Source of the DNA: Salipiger thiooxidans
GTDB lineage: Bacteria > Pseudomonadota > Alphaproteobacteria > Rhodobacterales > Rhodobacteraceae
Assembly (NCBI RefSeq): GCF_900102075.1
Contig: NZ_FNAV01000005.1
Coordinates: 248,001-312,000, forward strand
Direction: 5' to 3'
DNA: 64,000 bases
The stretch's first letter is position 1. Each line of letters starts with the position of its first letter. A program made the position numbers and the translations under genes. Of the stretch, positions 1 to 8,885 are shown one piece after another. The notes under the pieces were generated by a model. It saw only the letters and a program-made list of their open reading frames with translations. It was not told the DNA's origin and did not search any database.

Positions 1-13
1 CGCCGGGCGTGGC

Positions 14-2509
14 TCAGGGCTTCGCTGCGTCCGCCTCGGCGAGCGCCGCGAGGGTGGCGCGCGCCTCGGTGATCTCCGGCAGTTCCGTCCCGCCCGCCAG
101 CGACACCGCGGTGTCGAAGGCCGAGCGGGCGTCCTGTTCGCGCCCGAGCCCGGCGTAGGCCAGAGCGAGATGTGCCTGCACCACCGGCTCGGAGGGCAGC
201 CCCGCGGCGGCCTGCGACAGGTACTCCACCGCGGTCTCGTAGTTGCCCTGCCGGTACTCGATCCAGCCATAGGTGTCCTGGAAGGCCGGGATATTGCTGC
301 CGCGCAGGCGCTTGGCGATGGTCGAGGCGCGCTCGAGGCTTTCCGGCGTGCCGCCATGGGCGGTGAGCAGGCTGGCGAGGTTGTTGGCAACGTAGATGTT
401 GCCGCTGTCCTGCGCGTAGAGCTCTTCGAGCGCCGCGATCGAGGCGTCGAACTGGCCGTCACGCTCGAGCATGTTGGCGCGGAGCCCCATGAGGTTGACC
501 GCGCCGGGCATCCGCTCGATCGCCGCCGCCAGCAGTGTCGCGGCCTCGGCGTGGCGGCCCGAGGCGCTCAGGATCGACGCCAGTTTGCGCACGGCGGTCT
601 CGTTCTCGGGGGCGTCGGCGATCAGGTCGCGGTAGCCGCGTTCGGCAAGTTCCGTCCGGCCCATGAGCGCGTTCAGGTCCGCATCCAGCAGCCGCAGGTC
701 CGGAACGTCGGGCGAGCGCGCCAGCACCTCGTCGAGATAGGCGCGCGCCTCGTCGACCTCGCCGTCGCGGAGGTGGGTCTGCACGATCAGGATCACCGAG
801 CGCACGGCCTCGGGGTCGGCCGCGGAAACCTCGCCGTCCACCTTGGCCTCGAGCATCGCGAGGCTGTCGGCGGTCCGGTTCTGGCCCTGCATGATCGCGG
901 CCTGCAGGGGCAGGGCGGCCTGGCGTGCCTCTTCGGTGTCGATGGCCTGAAGGGCGTCGAGCGCGGCCCGCGCCTCGCGCCACGACTGGTCGCCGAGGTA
1001 GAGGTTGGAGAGCAGCAGCAGCGCGTCGAGGTTGCCCGGGTCGCGCCGGCGCAGGTCCTCGAGCATCGCGGTCGCCTTCTCGCTCTGGCCGTCGCCGACC
1101 AGATAGCGCGCGTAGCGCAGGGTCTCGGCGGGGGCGGCGTTCGAGGCCTCGTAGGCCATGGCGAGACGGTCGCCCATCAGAAGGGCCTCGCCGTTGCGCT
1201 CGTGGGCGCGCGCCATCTCGGTCAGCGCATCGGCGTCCTGCGGGTTCTGCCCGAGCGCGGTGCGCAGGGCGAGGATCGCCTCCTGCGGCTGGTCCGCGTC
1301 GATCAGCCAGCGCGCCTGCAGCTTCAGGGCCTCGGCATTGGCGGCGTCGGCCTTCAGCACCCCGTCGACCAGCGTGCGCGCCTCGGCCTCGTCGCCGCTG
1401 TGCAGGAGCATCTTCGCAAGCGTCACCCGGTGCTCGCGGGTCTGCGCGCTTTCCTCGGCACCCTCGAGCGCGGCGCGCATCCCTTTGATGCCGTCCTCGG
1501 TCTGCCCGGCCTCGAACGCCATCGAGGCGACCATGGCGGCGTAGAAACGCCCGAGCTCGGTGTCCTGGTTGGCGGCCTGCAGGCGCTCCAGCTCGGCGCG
1601 CGCGGCCTCGGGGCCTTTGCTGGCCAGCAGGAAGCGGACGACCTTGACGTGACCGTCGCTGTCGCCGGTATCGACACCCGCCTGGGTGCGCAGCAGCGTT
1701 TCGGCCTTGGGGTAGTTCCCCTCCATCACGTGCCAGCTGATCAGTGCCTGCCGCAGCTCGCCGTTGTCCGGGTAGAGCCCGACCATGCGCTGCAGCTGCG
1801 CGCCGGTGGCCTCGGTCTGGCCGGTCTGGGTGAGGATGCGCAGCTTCAGCAGGTTGAGGTCCTCGGCCTCGGGGTCCACCTCGAGCGCGGCGTCGATGGT
1901 CGGCAGCGCGATGGACGGATCCTTGGCAGAGGCCTGGTTGTCGATGACGATGCGCAGCAGGATGTCGCTTTGCGGGGTGCCCTCGGCGCGCTGAGCGTCG
2001 GTCAGCTCCTGCGCTTCGGCAGCGACCCGGGCGCGTTCGGCGTCATCGCGCTTCAGCGCGGCGGCGTCGTAGTCCAGCGCCAGCAGGATCGCATGGGTCC
2101 GTGCATCGTCGAGCGGCCCGTTCCGGAGCGCCTCACCCTGTCGCCGGGCCTCCTGCCAGTTGCCGGTGCGGATCGACATTTCGGCGAGCGTCACGCGCAC
2201 GTCCATGGCATCGGGATTGCGTTCGACCAGCGCCATGTAGGAGCCGAAGGCCTCGCGCATGTGGCCCTGATCCCGCATGATGTCGGCATAGGCCCGGAGC
2301 GCGTCCTCGTGGTGTTTCTCGTACCGGAATACATTGAGGAACTCGACCAGCGCGCGGTCTTCGTCGTTCTGTTCGAGGAAGGACATGCCGGAGCGGAAAT
2401 GGATCTCGGCCTTTTCCTCGGCGCTCTTGCAGCCGGTAAGAAGCAGGCCCCCGCATAGCAAAAGGGCGACAATACGACTCGGGCGAACGCGTTCGATGCA
2501 AAACGTCAT
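14..2509 (-). CDS. TPR-repeat lipoprotein of the exosortase (PEP-CTERM/PrsT-like) system
   Basis: Predicted lipoprotein of 831 residues built almost wholly of tetratricopeptide repeats. The N-terminus has a hydrophobic stretch ending in a lipobox (LLTGC, Cys27), so it should be anchored to a membrane facing the periplasm. From about residue 30 to the end there are repeated A/L/G-patterned helical pairs typical of TPRs. Large TPR lipoproteins of this kind (PrsT family) accompany exosortase systems, and the next gene on the same strand is an exosortase, 232 nt upstream. The gap holds no obvious terminator, so the two may be cotranscribed. The exact role of PrsT-type proteins is not settled; assembly or export of surface polysaccharide or of sorted proteins is the usual guess. 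Family assignment rests on architecture and neighbourhood. Confidence 0.8.
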   Translation of the reverse strand: MTFCIERVRPSRIVALLLCGGLLLTGCKSAEEKAEIHFRSGMSFLEQNDEDRALVEFLNVFRYEKHHEDALRAYADIMRDQGHMREAFGSYMALVERNPDAMDVRVTLAEMSIRTGNWQEARRQGEALRNGPLDDARTHAILLALDYDAAALKRDDAERARVAAEAQELTDAQRAEGTPQSDILLRIVIDNQASAKDPSIALPTIDAALEVDPEAEDLNLLKLRILTQTGQTEATGAQLQRMVGLYPDNGELRQALISWHVMEGNYPKAETLLRTQAGVDTGDSDGHVKVVRFLLASKGPEAARAELERLQAANQDTELGRFYAAMVASMAFEAGQTEDGIKGMRAALEGAEESAQTREHRVTLAKMLLHSGDEAEARTLVDGVLKADAANAEALKLQARWLIDADQPQEAILALRTALGQNPQDADALTEMARAHERNGEALLMGDRLAMAYEASNAAPAETLRYARYLVGDGQSEKATAMLEDLRRRDPGNLDALLLLSNLYLGDQSWREARAALDALQAIDTEEARQAALPLQAAIMQGQNRTADSLAMLEAKVDGEVSAADPEAVRSVILIVQTHLRDGEVDEARAYLDEVLARSPDVPDLRLLDADLNALMGRTELAERGYRDLIADAPENETAVRKLASILSASGRHAEAATLLAAAIERMPGAVNLMGLRANMLERDGQFDASIAALEELYAQDSGNIYVANNLASLLTAHGGTPESLERASTIAKRLRGSNIPAFQDTYGWIEYRQGNYETAVEYLSQAAAGLPSEPVVQAHLALAYAGLGREQDARSAFDTAVSLAGGTELPEITEARATLAALAEADAAKP

Positions 2510-2741
2510 GCTAGCTAATCACTATGTTAGAAAGAGGTAATTGGGCGGCAAATAATCTAATTCGATAATATATCGCGGTCGTCTGAAAATGGGCAGTACC
2601 GATTTTGTGCCAGACGGTCACATCCGGGTGTTTGGCGGTCTCATAGGGGCGGTCCGAGGGGCCATATGGCGTGCGCGGTGCCTTGGCCTTCCGGGCAGGG
2701 GAAACGGTCCTTCGCGGGGGAGGTGATACTGGCGGGCGGGC

Positions 2742-4349
2742 TCATTCCGGAACGTAGGTCGGCAGGCGCGGCAGGAGCTGCGCCATGAAGCGCTGCAGCC
2801 GTTGGTCGGCATCCGCCTCGGTCTCGTCGCGGGAGATGGGCGTCACGAAGCGGACCAGTGCGCCGTCGGTGCGGCCGGTGGTCAGGCTGTCCCAGACCAC
2901 GTCCGCCTTGGCGAGGTAGTCGTTGGTGAACCGGGTACCGCGCTGCTCGAACCAGTAGTAGACCAGCTGCCGCGACAGCCCCTTCTCGATGATCGCCCGG
3001 TTGAGCGGGAAGGTACCGTAGACGGTGCCGGGAACACTCACCTCGGTGGCGCCGAAGGAGAACATCTCCCAGCCACCCACGGGCAGGCAGACCTCGGGCG
3101 AGTGGATGCCCGAGCCCTCGGTCTGCTTGTCGTAGAAGGCCGAGAAGAAGCCCACCTCGTGCCCCGGGTCGCGCGCGTCGGTGAAGACTGCGTTGATGTA
3201 ATCCGAGGCGTTCAGCACCTGCGCCACGTCCCGGTCCAGCGGCTCGGCATGTCCGCTCCAGTCGCCGACCTGGCGCGGGAACAGGGCGAAGGCCTCGCGC
3301 TCGGGCTGCACCCGCTGGGCGGGGGGCGCGAAGACGAAGGCCGCGGTAACGGCGAGGCTCGCGAGGGTCGCGACGGCGATGCCCCGTGCGGGCGGGATCG
3401 ACAGGATGCGCGCGGCCTGCGCGCCCAGCCCCTCGAAATCGAGGTCGATGGTGTCGCCGAGGCTCAGCGGGTTCGGCGTCAGCCGCTGTAGCAGCACCGC
3501 GACGCCGAAGAGAATGGCGACGCAGACCGCGAAGACCACCCAGCCCTCGAAGAAGTGCTGGAATCCCTCGGCCTGCGCGATGCCGTAGCGGTCCACGAGA
3601 ACGCCGATCACGCCGATGCGGACCGAGTTCATCAGCACCGCAAGCGGCGCGGCCATGAGGAAAATCAGCGCCTTGTGCCAGAACGGGCCGCGGTAGAGGA
3701 TCGCGACGAGGTAGCTGAAGGACAGGATCGGGAACAGGTAGCGCAGCCCGGAGCAGGCCTCGGCCACCTGCAGCTTGTAGACCCCGAGGTTGATGACGTT
3801 GCCCTCGAGATAGACCGGCACGCCCGCCAGCCGGATGAACCAGACGCCGAGCTCGGACGACACCAGCTGCAGGACGATGGTCAGGTGCCAGTAGACGAAC
3901 TGCGGCAGGGGCAGCATGAAGACCAGGTGCAGGACCGGAAGCTGGTGGGTCCTGCCGCGCTGCCAGCCGAAGCCGGTCAGAACGATGCCGCCGATCCAGA
4001 TGATCATCGCGTAGGTGACGACGTCGGGGATCCGCACGAGATTGCCGAAGATGCCGAAGGCGAGGCCCAGCAGGATGACCGCGACCCCGGGCCAGCGGGT
4101 GGCGGGCTCGGATGGGGCGGGCGTGGGATCGTGGCGCAGCTCCCTGAGGAAGAGGTAGAGCGAGATCAGCGGGATGACCGGCCCGTGGCTGTACTCGGGC
4201 GTGATCCACGCGGCGCCGAGCGATTGCAGCCCCAGCCAGAAGATCGGCAGGGCCACGACGACAAGGGCTGCGAACAGGGGAAAGCCAATCGGGTCGTAGG
4301 ACCGGAAATCGGGACGTGCAAAAAAGCGAGACTCAGCGCTGTCTGACAT
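2742..4349 (-). CDS. xrtD: exosortase D (VPLPA-CTERM-specific) with fused EpsI domain
   Basis: Membrane transpeptidase-like sorting enzyme that recognises C-terminal VPLPA signals. It has about eight hydrophobic segments in residues 20-290. The three catalytic residues of exosortases are visible: Cys199 in [11 protein letters not shown], Arg244 in [10 protein letters not shown] and His265 in [10 protein letters not shown]. The C-terminal 230 residues form an EpsI-type domain with the signature [12 protein letters not shown]. The fusion and the total length (535 residues) fit the XrtD class. I chose the ATG preceded by GGAG at 11 nt; an ATG at 4370 and a TTG at 4448 are further in-frame options. 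A VPLPA-CTERM protein is encoded divergently next door, which supports the specificity. Confidence 0.9.
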   Translation of the reverse strand: MSDSAESRFFARPDFRSYDPIGFPLFAALVVVALPIFWLGLQSLGAAWITPEYSHGPVIPLISLYLFLRELRHDPTPAPSEPATRWPGVAVILLGLAFGIFGNLVRIPDVVTYAMIIWIGGIVLTGFGWQRGRTHQLPVLHLVFMLPLPQFVYWHLTIVLQLVSSELGVWFIRLAGVPVYLEGNVINLGVYKLQVAEACSGLRYLFPILSFSYLVAILYRGPFWHKALIFLMAAPLAVLMNSVRIGVIGVLVDRYGIAQAEGFQHFFEGWVVFAVCVAILFGVAVLLQRLTPNPLSLGDTIDLDFEGLGAQAARILSIPPARGIAVATLASLAVTAAFVFAPPAQRVQPEREAFALFPRQVGDWSGHAEPLDRDVAQVLNASDYINAVFTDARDPGHEVGFFSAFYDKQTEGSGIHSPEVCLPVGGWEMFSFGATEVSVPGTVYGTFPLNRAIIEKGLSRQLVYYWFEQRGTRFTNDYLAKADVVWDSLTTGRTDGALVRFVTPISRDETEADADQRLQRFMAQLLPRLPTYVPE

Positions 4350-4746
4350 CAGCGAATCGACTCCGGACATAAGAAATAAACCAATCAGGCGCGATATTGC
4401 GGCAGATTGGCGCCGCGTGGCAAGGTCGGACTTGGGAAATCGTGGCAAACCTGCGTTCGGCGCGAAGCACTCGCGGTGCCGACGTGTAAGTTTTTCTGTG
4501 GGGCGGGCATCGTTCCGGGTGCCGCCCTGGTCGGCTTGGCATCCGGTGTGCAGTCCCGCAGCGCGTGTCGACTGCTGGTCAGAGCATCAACTGCACCCGA
4601 TTTGACCGCTTCTTGAGCGGCGGGGAGATGTCTCGGGGAGGGGAAGCCGGCAACATCTGCGGAATCTATGTGATTGCGATGCTCGGACGTTTTTTCATTT
4701 TGCCTTTGGAGATTTTCCTTGAAGGGTCTGCTTTAGGATAGCTGAC
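4350..4746. other. intergenic region between xrtD and its VPLPA-CTERM substrate
   Basis: Roughly 400 nt separating two divergent genes, so it should hold both promoters. The last 100 nt before the substrate gene are T/A-richer than the surroundings. AGGA lies 8 nt before the ATG at 4747. A sigma-54-like element is annotated separately. No coding sequence is convincing here. Confidence 0.5.
4537..4552 (+). promoter_or_regulatory. candidate sigma-54 (-24/-12) promoter element
   Basis: TGGCATCCGGTGTGCA keeps the invariant GG and GC dinucleotides at the correct 10-bp spacing of the RpoN consensus (TGGCAC-N5-TTGC). It reads toward the VPLPA-CTERM gene about 195 nt downstream. RpoN promoters are known before PEP-CTERM genes in other bacteria; whether this holds for XrtD systems is inference. 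A single chance match in GC-rich DNA is possible. Confidence 0.25.
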
Positions 4747-4780
4747 ATGAATTTCCTGACCAAAACTCTGAAATCTGGCG

Positions 4781-5422
4781 ATGGCGGGATTGCTCGGCGC
4801 AGGGGTGTTGCTTGGTGGATCCCAGCAGGCGAATGCGGTCACGTTCGGCTTCGACACTATCGCAGGGGGAAGCACGGCGGGCGACGCCTATGCTTCGAAC
4901 TTCACGCTCGATGTGACCGATCTTGGTGCCGGCAAGGCGCTGTTCCAGATCGTGAGCGCGGCTGCTCCGGCAATGAACTATTTCATTCGCACGGTTTTTG
5001 TGGACGACTCGTCACCGAGTGATTTCTCGGGCGTCCCGCAAACCAATGATGCCGCCGAGACTGTTGGCACCGTCAACATGATCCGCTCCAAAGGCGGAAC
5101 GTTGCCGCAGGGGTCCAACGTCGGGTTCACGCTGACCTTCAAGTACAACCGGCTCTGGCCCGGTGACTTCAACGGTATCCAGCAAGCCGAGACCGCGGGT
5201 TTCATCTTCGACATCGCCGGGGACTTCGGGTCGCTCATCAGTGCGCTGACCTCGGGCGAACTGCGTTTCGGTCTCCATCTTCAGGGGCTTTCGGGTGGTG
5301 CGTCCGACTCCTGCGTCAACTCGGTCACCCCGGTGCCGCTGCCGGCGGCGGGGATTTTGCTCATCGGTGCGCTGGGCGGGCTCGGGTTTGCCCCGCGTCG
5401 CAGGAAGCGGATGGCGGCCTGA
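4781..5422 (+). CDS. VPLPA-CTERM sorting-domain protein, signal peptide interrupted by a frameshift
   Basis: Exported protein expected to be processed by exosortase D. The C-terminus shows the full sorting signal: VPLPA, a hydrophobic span (AGILLIGALGGLGF) and a basic tail (RRRKR). The mature part is about 165 residues with no recognised domain; one Cys sits shortly before the signal. As it stands the open frame starts MAGLLGAGVLL..., a hydrophobic core with no basic n-region and no ribosome binding site. A better start (ATG at 4747 after AGGA) encodes MNFLTKTLKS and then leaves the frame. Deleting one G of the GG at 4777-4778 joins both into a classic signal peptide ending SQQANA. So the gene is either frame-broken, carries a sequencing error, or uses the short start. 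Confidence 0.8.
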   Translation: MAGLLGAGVLLGGSQQANAVTFGFDTIAGGSTAGDAYASNFTLDVTDLGAGKALFQIVSAAAPAMNYFIRTVFVDDSSPSDFSGVPQTNDAAETVGTVNMIRSKGGTLPQGSNVGFTLTFKYNRLWPGDFNGIQQAETAGFIFDIAGDFGSLISALTSGELRFGLHLQGLSGGASDSCVNSVTPVPLPAAGILLIGALGGLGFAPRRRKRMAA

Positions 5423-5770
5423 TCGTTCACAGTTGCGCGACAGAAGTCGTGCGTTGAGTTCCGGACACAGCAAGACCCTGACGGGCTGTCACAGAATTGC
5501 ACAGTCCGTTTTTCATGGCCGGGGGCTGCCGGACTTTTCCAGACCAAGGGGCTGGCGAGCTATGCGCCGCGGCCCGAGATCTGTCGGGTGTCGGGTGTCG
5601 GGTGTCGGGTGTCGGGTGTCGACCTCTGGCGCGAGGTTTGCCGGACAACGCGCTACGGCTCGAGGAGGGCTCGGCAACAAGCGCCAGCTCGGTCGGTTGG
5701 AATCCGCACCAAGCCGGCCCGAGAATCCGCACCAACCCAAAGCCGCGTCACCCAAACCTTCGAGAAAAAC
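5423..5770. other. intergenic region with heptanucleotide tandem repeat
   Basis: About 350 nt between the VPLPA-CTERM gene and the convergent smpB. It holds the TGTCGGG tandem array annotated separately and, around 5698-5745, a short direct repeat (AATCCGCACCAA, twice). I see no credible gene; open frames here lack codon bias and ribosome binding sites. Confidence 0.5.
5582..5621. repeat. TGTCGGG tandem heptamer, 5.7 copies
   Basis: Five perfect head-to-tail copies of TGTCGGG followed by a partial TGTCG. The unit is not a multiple of three and lies outside genes, so it is a simple sequence repeat able to vary in copy number by replication slippage. Confidence 0.9.
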
Positions 5771-6250
5771 TCAGCCCTGCTTCAGCAGCCGCTGCTTCTG
5801 GCGGTTCCAGTCGCGCTTGGCTTCGGTCTCGCGCTTGTCGTGGTTCTTCTTGCCCTTGGCGATGCCGACCTTCAGCTTCACCACGCCCTTGTGGTTGAAG
5901 TAGAGCACCAGCGGCACGATGGTCATGCCCTTGCGCTGGGTCTCGTTCCAGAGCCGCGCGAGCTCCTTCTTGGACACAAGCAGCTTGCGGCGGCGGCGCT
6001 CCTCGTGGCCGAACATGGCCCGCTCGTAGGGGGCGATGTAGCTGTTCACCAGCCACAACTCGCTGTTTTCCACGGCGGCGTAGCTCTCGGCGATGTTGGA
6101 GGTGTTCTCTCGCAGGGACTTCACCTCGGACCCGGACAGCACGATGCCGCACTCGAGGTCGTCCTCGATCGCGTAATCGAAACGTGCCCGCCGGTTCTCG
6201 GCGATCACCTTGTAGTTCGGGTCTGTCTTCGGTTGGGCCATTGCGTGCAT
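5771..6250 (-). CDS. smpB: SsrA-binding protein SmpB
   Basis: Binds tmRNA and delivers it to stalled ribosomes for trans-translation. The sequence shows the SmpB core: [27 protein letters not shown], a conserved central YIAPYERA segment, and the basic C-terminal tail ([17 protein letters not shown]) that enters the mRNA channel. Length near 157 residues is normal. The start at MHAMAQPK has GGA at 6 nt; MAQPK three codons later is an equally reasonable start without a ribosome binding site. The tmRNA gene itself is not in the window. Confidence 0.95.
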   Translation of the reverse strand: MHAMAQPKTDPNYKVIAENRRARFDYAIEDDLECGIVLSGSEVKSLRENTSNIAESYAAVENSELWLVNSYIAPYERAMFGHEERRRRKLLVSKKELARLWNETQRKGMTIVPLVLYFNHKGVVKLKVGIAKGKKNHDKRETEAKRDWNRQKQRLLKQG

Positions 6251-6309
6251 GTAATATCCCGCGCGCCGCCTGTCCATAAGCTGGCGCATCAGGCCGCGCG
6301 CAAGCAGCG

Positions 6310-7659
6310 CTATTCGGCGGGAAGGATCAGCTCGGCGACCTCGCCGCCGCCCTCGCGCGGGGCTAGGCGGAGCGTGCCGCCCATGCGCTCGACGGCCGAC
6401 GCGACGATGGAGAGGCCGAGCCCGCTGCCGCCGCCCGCCGCACCGGCGCTGCGGTAGAACCGTTCGAGCACATGCGGCCGGTCGGCCTCGGCGATACCCG
6501 GGCCGCGGTCGGCGACGCGGAACCGCGCCTGCCCGTCCTCCTGCGACAGCGCGACCTCGACCGCGCCGCCGGGGTGCGAGGCCTGCACGGCGTTCTCGAT
6601 GAGATTGCGCAGCGCAGCCTGCAGAAGCGTCGCCGAGGCGGTCGACCAGAGCCCCGGCGCTGCCTCGGTCCGGATGCTCACCCCGCGGGCCGAGGCGAGC
6701 TGCGTCAGGTCCGCGGCCACCCGTTCGAGAAGCAGCGCGCCGTCCTGCCGGTCGGCAGGCTCGGCGCTGACGCCATGCTCGACCGCGGTCATCTCGAGCA
6801 GCTGCTTCACCATGCGGTCGGTGCGGCGCACGCCCTCTGCCATCTGGTCCAGTGCGTTGTCGCGGGTCGAGTCGTCGGGGGCCATGCGGGCGACCTCGGC
6901 CTGGGTCTTGAGACCTGCCAAGGGCGTCTTCAGCTCATGCGCGGCGAAGGCGGTGAAGCTGCGCTCGCGGTCGCGGGCCTGTCCGACCCGCCGCAGCAGC
7001 CCGTTCAGCGCCGATATCATCGGATGCAGCTCGCGCGGGGCGCCGTCGGTGCCGATCGGGCTGAGGTCGCTCGCGTCGCGGGCGGAGAGCGCGGCGCCCA
7101 GCCGGTCGACCGGTCGCAGCCCGCGCCCGACGGTCCACCAGATGAGCCCGGCCAGAAGCGGCAGCACCAGCAGCATCGGCACCATGAGCCCCACCGTCAC
7201 GCCGCGCACGAGGTGGTCGCGCATCGCCTGTGCGTCGCCCACCATGACCCGGAAACCGTGCTCGGGATCGACCAGCGTGTAGACCCGCCAGAGCTCGCCA
7301 TCGACCCGGGTCTCGCTGAACCCCTCGCGGCTGCCCCCGAGCGTGCCGTTCGGCGCGCCCTGCGACTCGCTGATGAGCTCGCCATCGAGTCCCCAGATCT
7401 GGCAGGACAGCTGGTGACGCAGCGCGAAGCCGTCCGCGTCCGCGTGCCGCTGCACCATCGCCGAGGCTGCGGCATCCGCCGCCAGCCCGCCTTCGCCGAC
7501 CAGCGAGGCGACCATCTGCGCCGACTCCTGCAGGCGGCGGTCGAGCACGTGGATCACCTCGCGCCGGGTGGAATGCTGGGTCCAGACCACCGCCGCGAGC
7601 CAGATCAGCCCGGTCGCGAGCAGCAGGATCGCCAGCAGCCGCCCGCGGATCGAGGTCAT
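6310..7659 (-). CDS. sensor histidine kinase (QseC/TctE-like)
   Basis: Inner-membrane sensor kinase of 449 residues. There is a TM segment near residues 8-26, a periplasmic sensor region to about 155, a second TM near 156-178, a HAMP-like linker, then the dimerisation domain with the phospho-acceptor His241 in [12 protein letters not shown]. The ATPase domain has the N box ([12 protein letters not shown]), the G1 box (ADRGPGI) and the G2 box (GSGLGLSIV), so it should be active. Its ATG overlaps the stop of the response regulator by 4 nt, so the two are translationally coupled. The stimulus is unknown; the sensor region resembles no named ligand domain I can recognise. Confidence 0.9.
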   Translation of the reverse strand: MTSIRGRLLAILLLATGLIWLAAVVWTQHSTRREVIHVLDRRLQESAQMVASLVGEGGLAADAAASAMVQRHADADGFALRHQLSCQIWGLDGELISESQGAPNGTLGGSREGFSETRVDGELWRVYTLVDPEHGFRVMVGDAQAMRDHLVRGVTVGLMVPMLLVLPLLAGLIWWTVGRGLRPVDRLGAALSARDASDLSPIGTDGAPRELHPMISALNGLLRRVGQARDRERSFTAFAAHELKTPLAGLKTQAEVARMAPDDSTRDNALDQMAEGVRRTDRMVKQLLEMTAVEHGVSAEPADRQDGALLLERVAADLTQLASARGVSIRTEAAPGLWSTASATLLQAALRNLIENAVQASHPGGAVEVALSQEDGQARFRVADRGPGIAEADRPHVLERFYRSAGAAGGGSGLGLSIVASAVERMGGTLRLAPREGGGEVAELILPAE

Positions 7660-8324
7660 GTCGTGCCTTCCGGTGCCAGCCGGTAGCCTGCGCCGCGCAC
7701 CGTGCGGATAAAGCCGCTGCCGAGCTTGGCGCGCAGGTGGTGGATATGCACTTCGACGGTGTTGCTCTCGACGTCCTCCTGCCAGCCATAGAGCCGTTCC
7801 TCGAGCTGTGGCTTGCCGAGGATCGCGCCGGGGCGCTCCATCAGCGCCTGCAGGATGCCGAACTCGCGGCGGGCAAAGGCGATCTCGCGTCCGTCGCGCA
7901 GGCCGGTCATCCGCGCGGTGTCGAGCGTGAGCCCGTTCCAGCTCAGCAGGTTCTCGGAGCGTCCCTGCGCCCGGCGCAGCAGCGCCCGCAGCCGGGCCGA
8001 GAGCTCGGGAAGCTCGAAGGGCTTGCCGAGATAGTCGTCTGCCCCGGCATCGAGCCCGGCCACCCGGTCGTCGAGCCCGTCGCGGGCGGTGAGCATGAGC
8101 ACCGGCAGGCTCGAGCCCTCGGCGCGCAACCGCCGCAGCAGGTCGAGCCCGGAGCCGTCGGGCAGCATGAGATCCAGCACCATCGCCTCGAACCCCTCGC
8201 TGAGCAGGGCGTGGCGGGCATCGTCGCAGCAGGACACCGCCTCGGGCGAAAAGCCCGACAGCCGCAGCCCGGCCTGAAGACCGTCGCTGAGCAGGGCATC
8301 ATCCTCGACGATCAGTACACGCAT
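7656..8324 (-). CDS. OmpR/PhoB-family response regulator
   Basis: Two-domain transcription factor of 222 residues and partner of the kinase downstream. The receiver has the acidic pair EDD (residues 7-9), the phosphorylation site Asp51 in MVLDLMLPDGSG, the conserved Thr in MLTARD and the Lys in LGKPFEL. The C-terminal winged helix ends in the usual HIHHLRAKLG...VRGAGYRL pattern. The domain order and the kinase partner resemble QseB/PmrA/TctD systems, but targets cannot be named from sequence. It is the first gene of a two-gene operon. Confidence 0.92.
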   Translation of the reverse strand: MRVLIVEDDALLSDGLQAGLRLSGFSPEAVSCCDDARHALLSEGFEAMVLDLMLPDGSGLDLLRRLRAEGSSLPVLMLTARDGLDDRVAGLDAGADDYLGKPFELPELSARLRALLRRAQGRSENLLSWNGLTLDTARMTGLRDGREIAFARREFGILQALMERPGAILGKPQLEERLYGWQEDVESNTVEVHIHHLRAKLGSGFIRTVRGAGYRLAPEGTT

Positions 8325-8422
8325 GGGCCTCGGTCCCGGGGGAAGGTCGGTGGCCTCAGGGATACCCGGCCCCGAAGGTTGCGGACAAGAGGGCGCCGCC
8401 GCACGATTGCTTGACCGCGTTG

Positions 8423-8782
8423 TCAGCTTCCCCGGTAGGTCGAGTATCCGTAGGCCGAGAGCAGCAGCGGCACATGATAATGTGCGTCCGGGTCGGACAT
8501 GCCGAAACGCAGCGGGATCTGGTCAAGGAAGAGGGGCTCTTCGCCGGCCTGACCGGTGGCCCTCAGGTAGTCGCCTGCGAAGAACACCAGCTCGTAGGTG
8601 CCGGGGGCGAATTTCTCCGTGGGCAGGATCGGTCTGTCGGTACGGCCGTCGGCATTGGTCTCGGTCTCGGCGAGCTTGCGGTGCGAATTGTCCGAGACCC
8701 TGTAGAGCGCGATCTTCACGCCCTGCGCAGGCACGCCGCGGGCGGTGTCGAGTACATGGGTGGTGAGATACCCTTCGGCCAT
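8423..8782 (-). CDS. uraH: 5-hydroxyisourate hydrolase
   Basis: Transthyretin-like enzyme that hydrolyses 5-hydroxyisourate to OHCU, the first step after urate oxidation. Diagnostic features are the N-terminal GYLTTHVLD segment with the catalytic His, GRTDRPIL in the middle, and the C-terminal YRGS tetrapeptide that separates HIUases from transthyretin. It is 119 residues from the ATG preceded by AGGAG at 8 nt; an earlier in-frame ATG lacks this. It lies divergent to the allantoinase/OHCU decarboxylase gene, whose second domain acts on its product, so the 103-nt gap probably holds both promoters. Confidence 0.95.
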   Translation of the reverse strand: MAEGYLTTHVLDTARGVPAQGVKIALYRVSDNSHRKLAETETNADGRTDRPILPTEKFAPGTYELVFFAGDYLRATGQAGEEPLFLDQIPLRFGMSDPDAHYHVPLLLSAYGYSTYRGS

Positions 8783-8885
8783 TCCTCTTGCTCCTTTCTT
8801 GGGCAAGGCGGATAAGCGGGGCAGGGCCGCGCTCGCAGGTCCGCCCTTAGCGGTTTTGTCCAGACTAGAGCGCGTTTAACCGACT

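Noticed and set aside
170-2458. Long open frame of 762 codons on the plus strand
   Set aside because: It is antisense to the TPR lipoprotein gene. High GC content leaves antisense frames open, and it has no domain, ribosome binding site or sensible composition.
4771-4785. Programmed ribosomal frameshift in the VPLPA-CTERM gene
   Set aside because: The site lacks a slippery heptamer, a stimulating Shine-Dalgarno-like element or a stop-codon context; a simple insertion explains it better.
5582-5621. Short repeats as a possible CRISPR remnant
   Set aside because: The units are 7 nt and contiguous, without spacers, and no cas gene is present.
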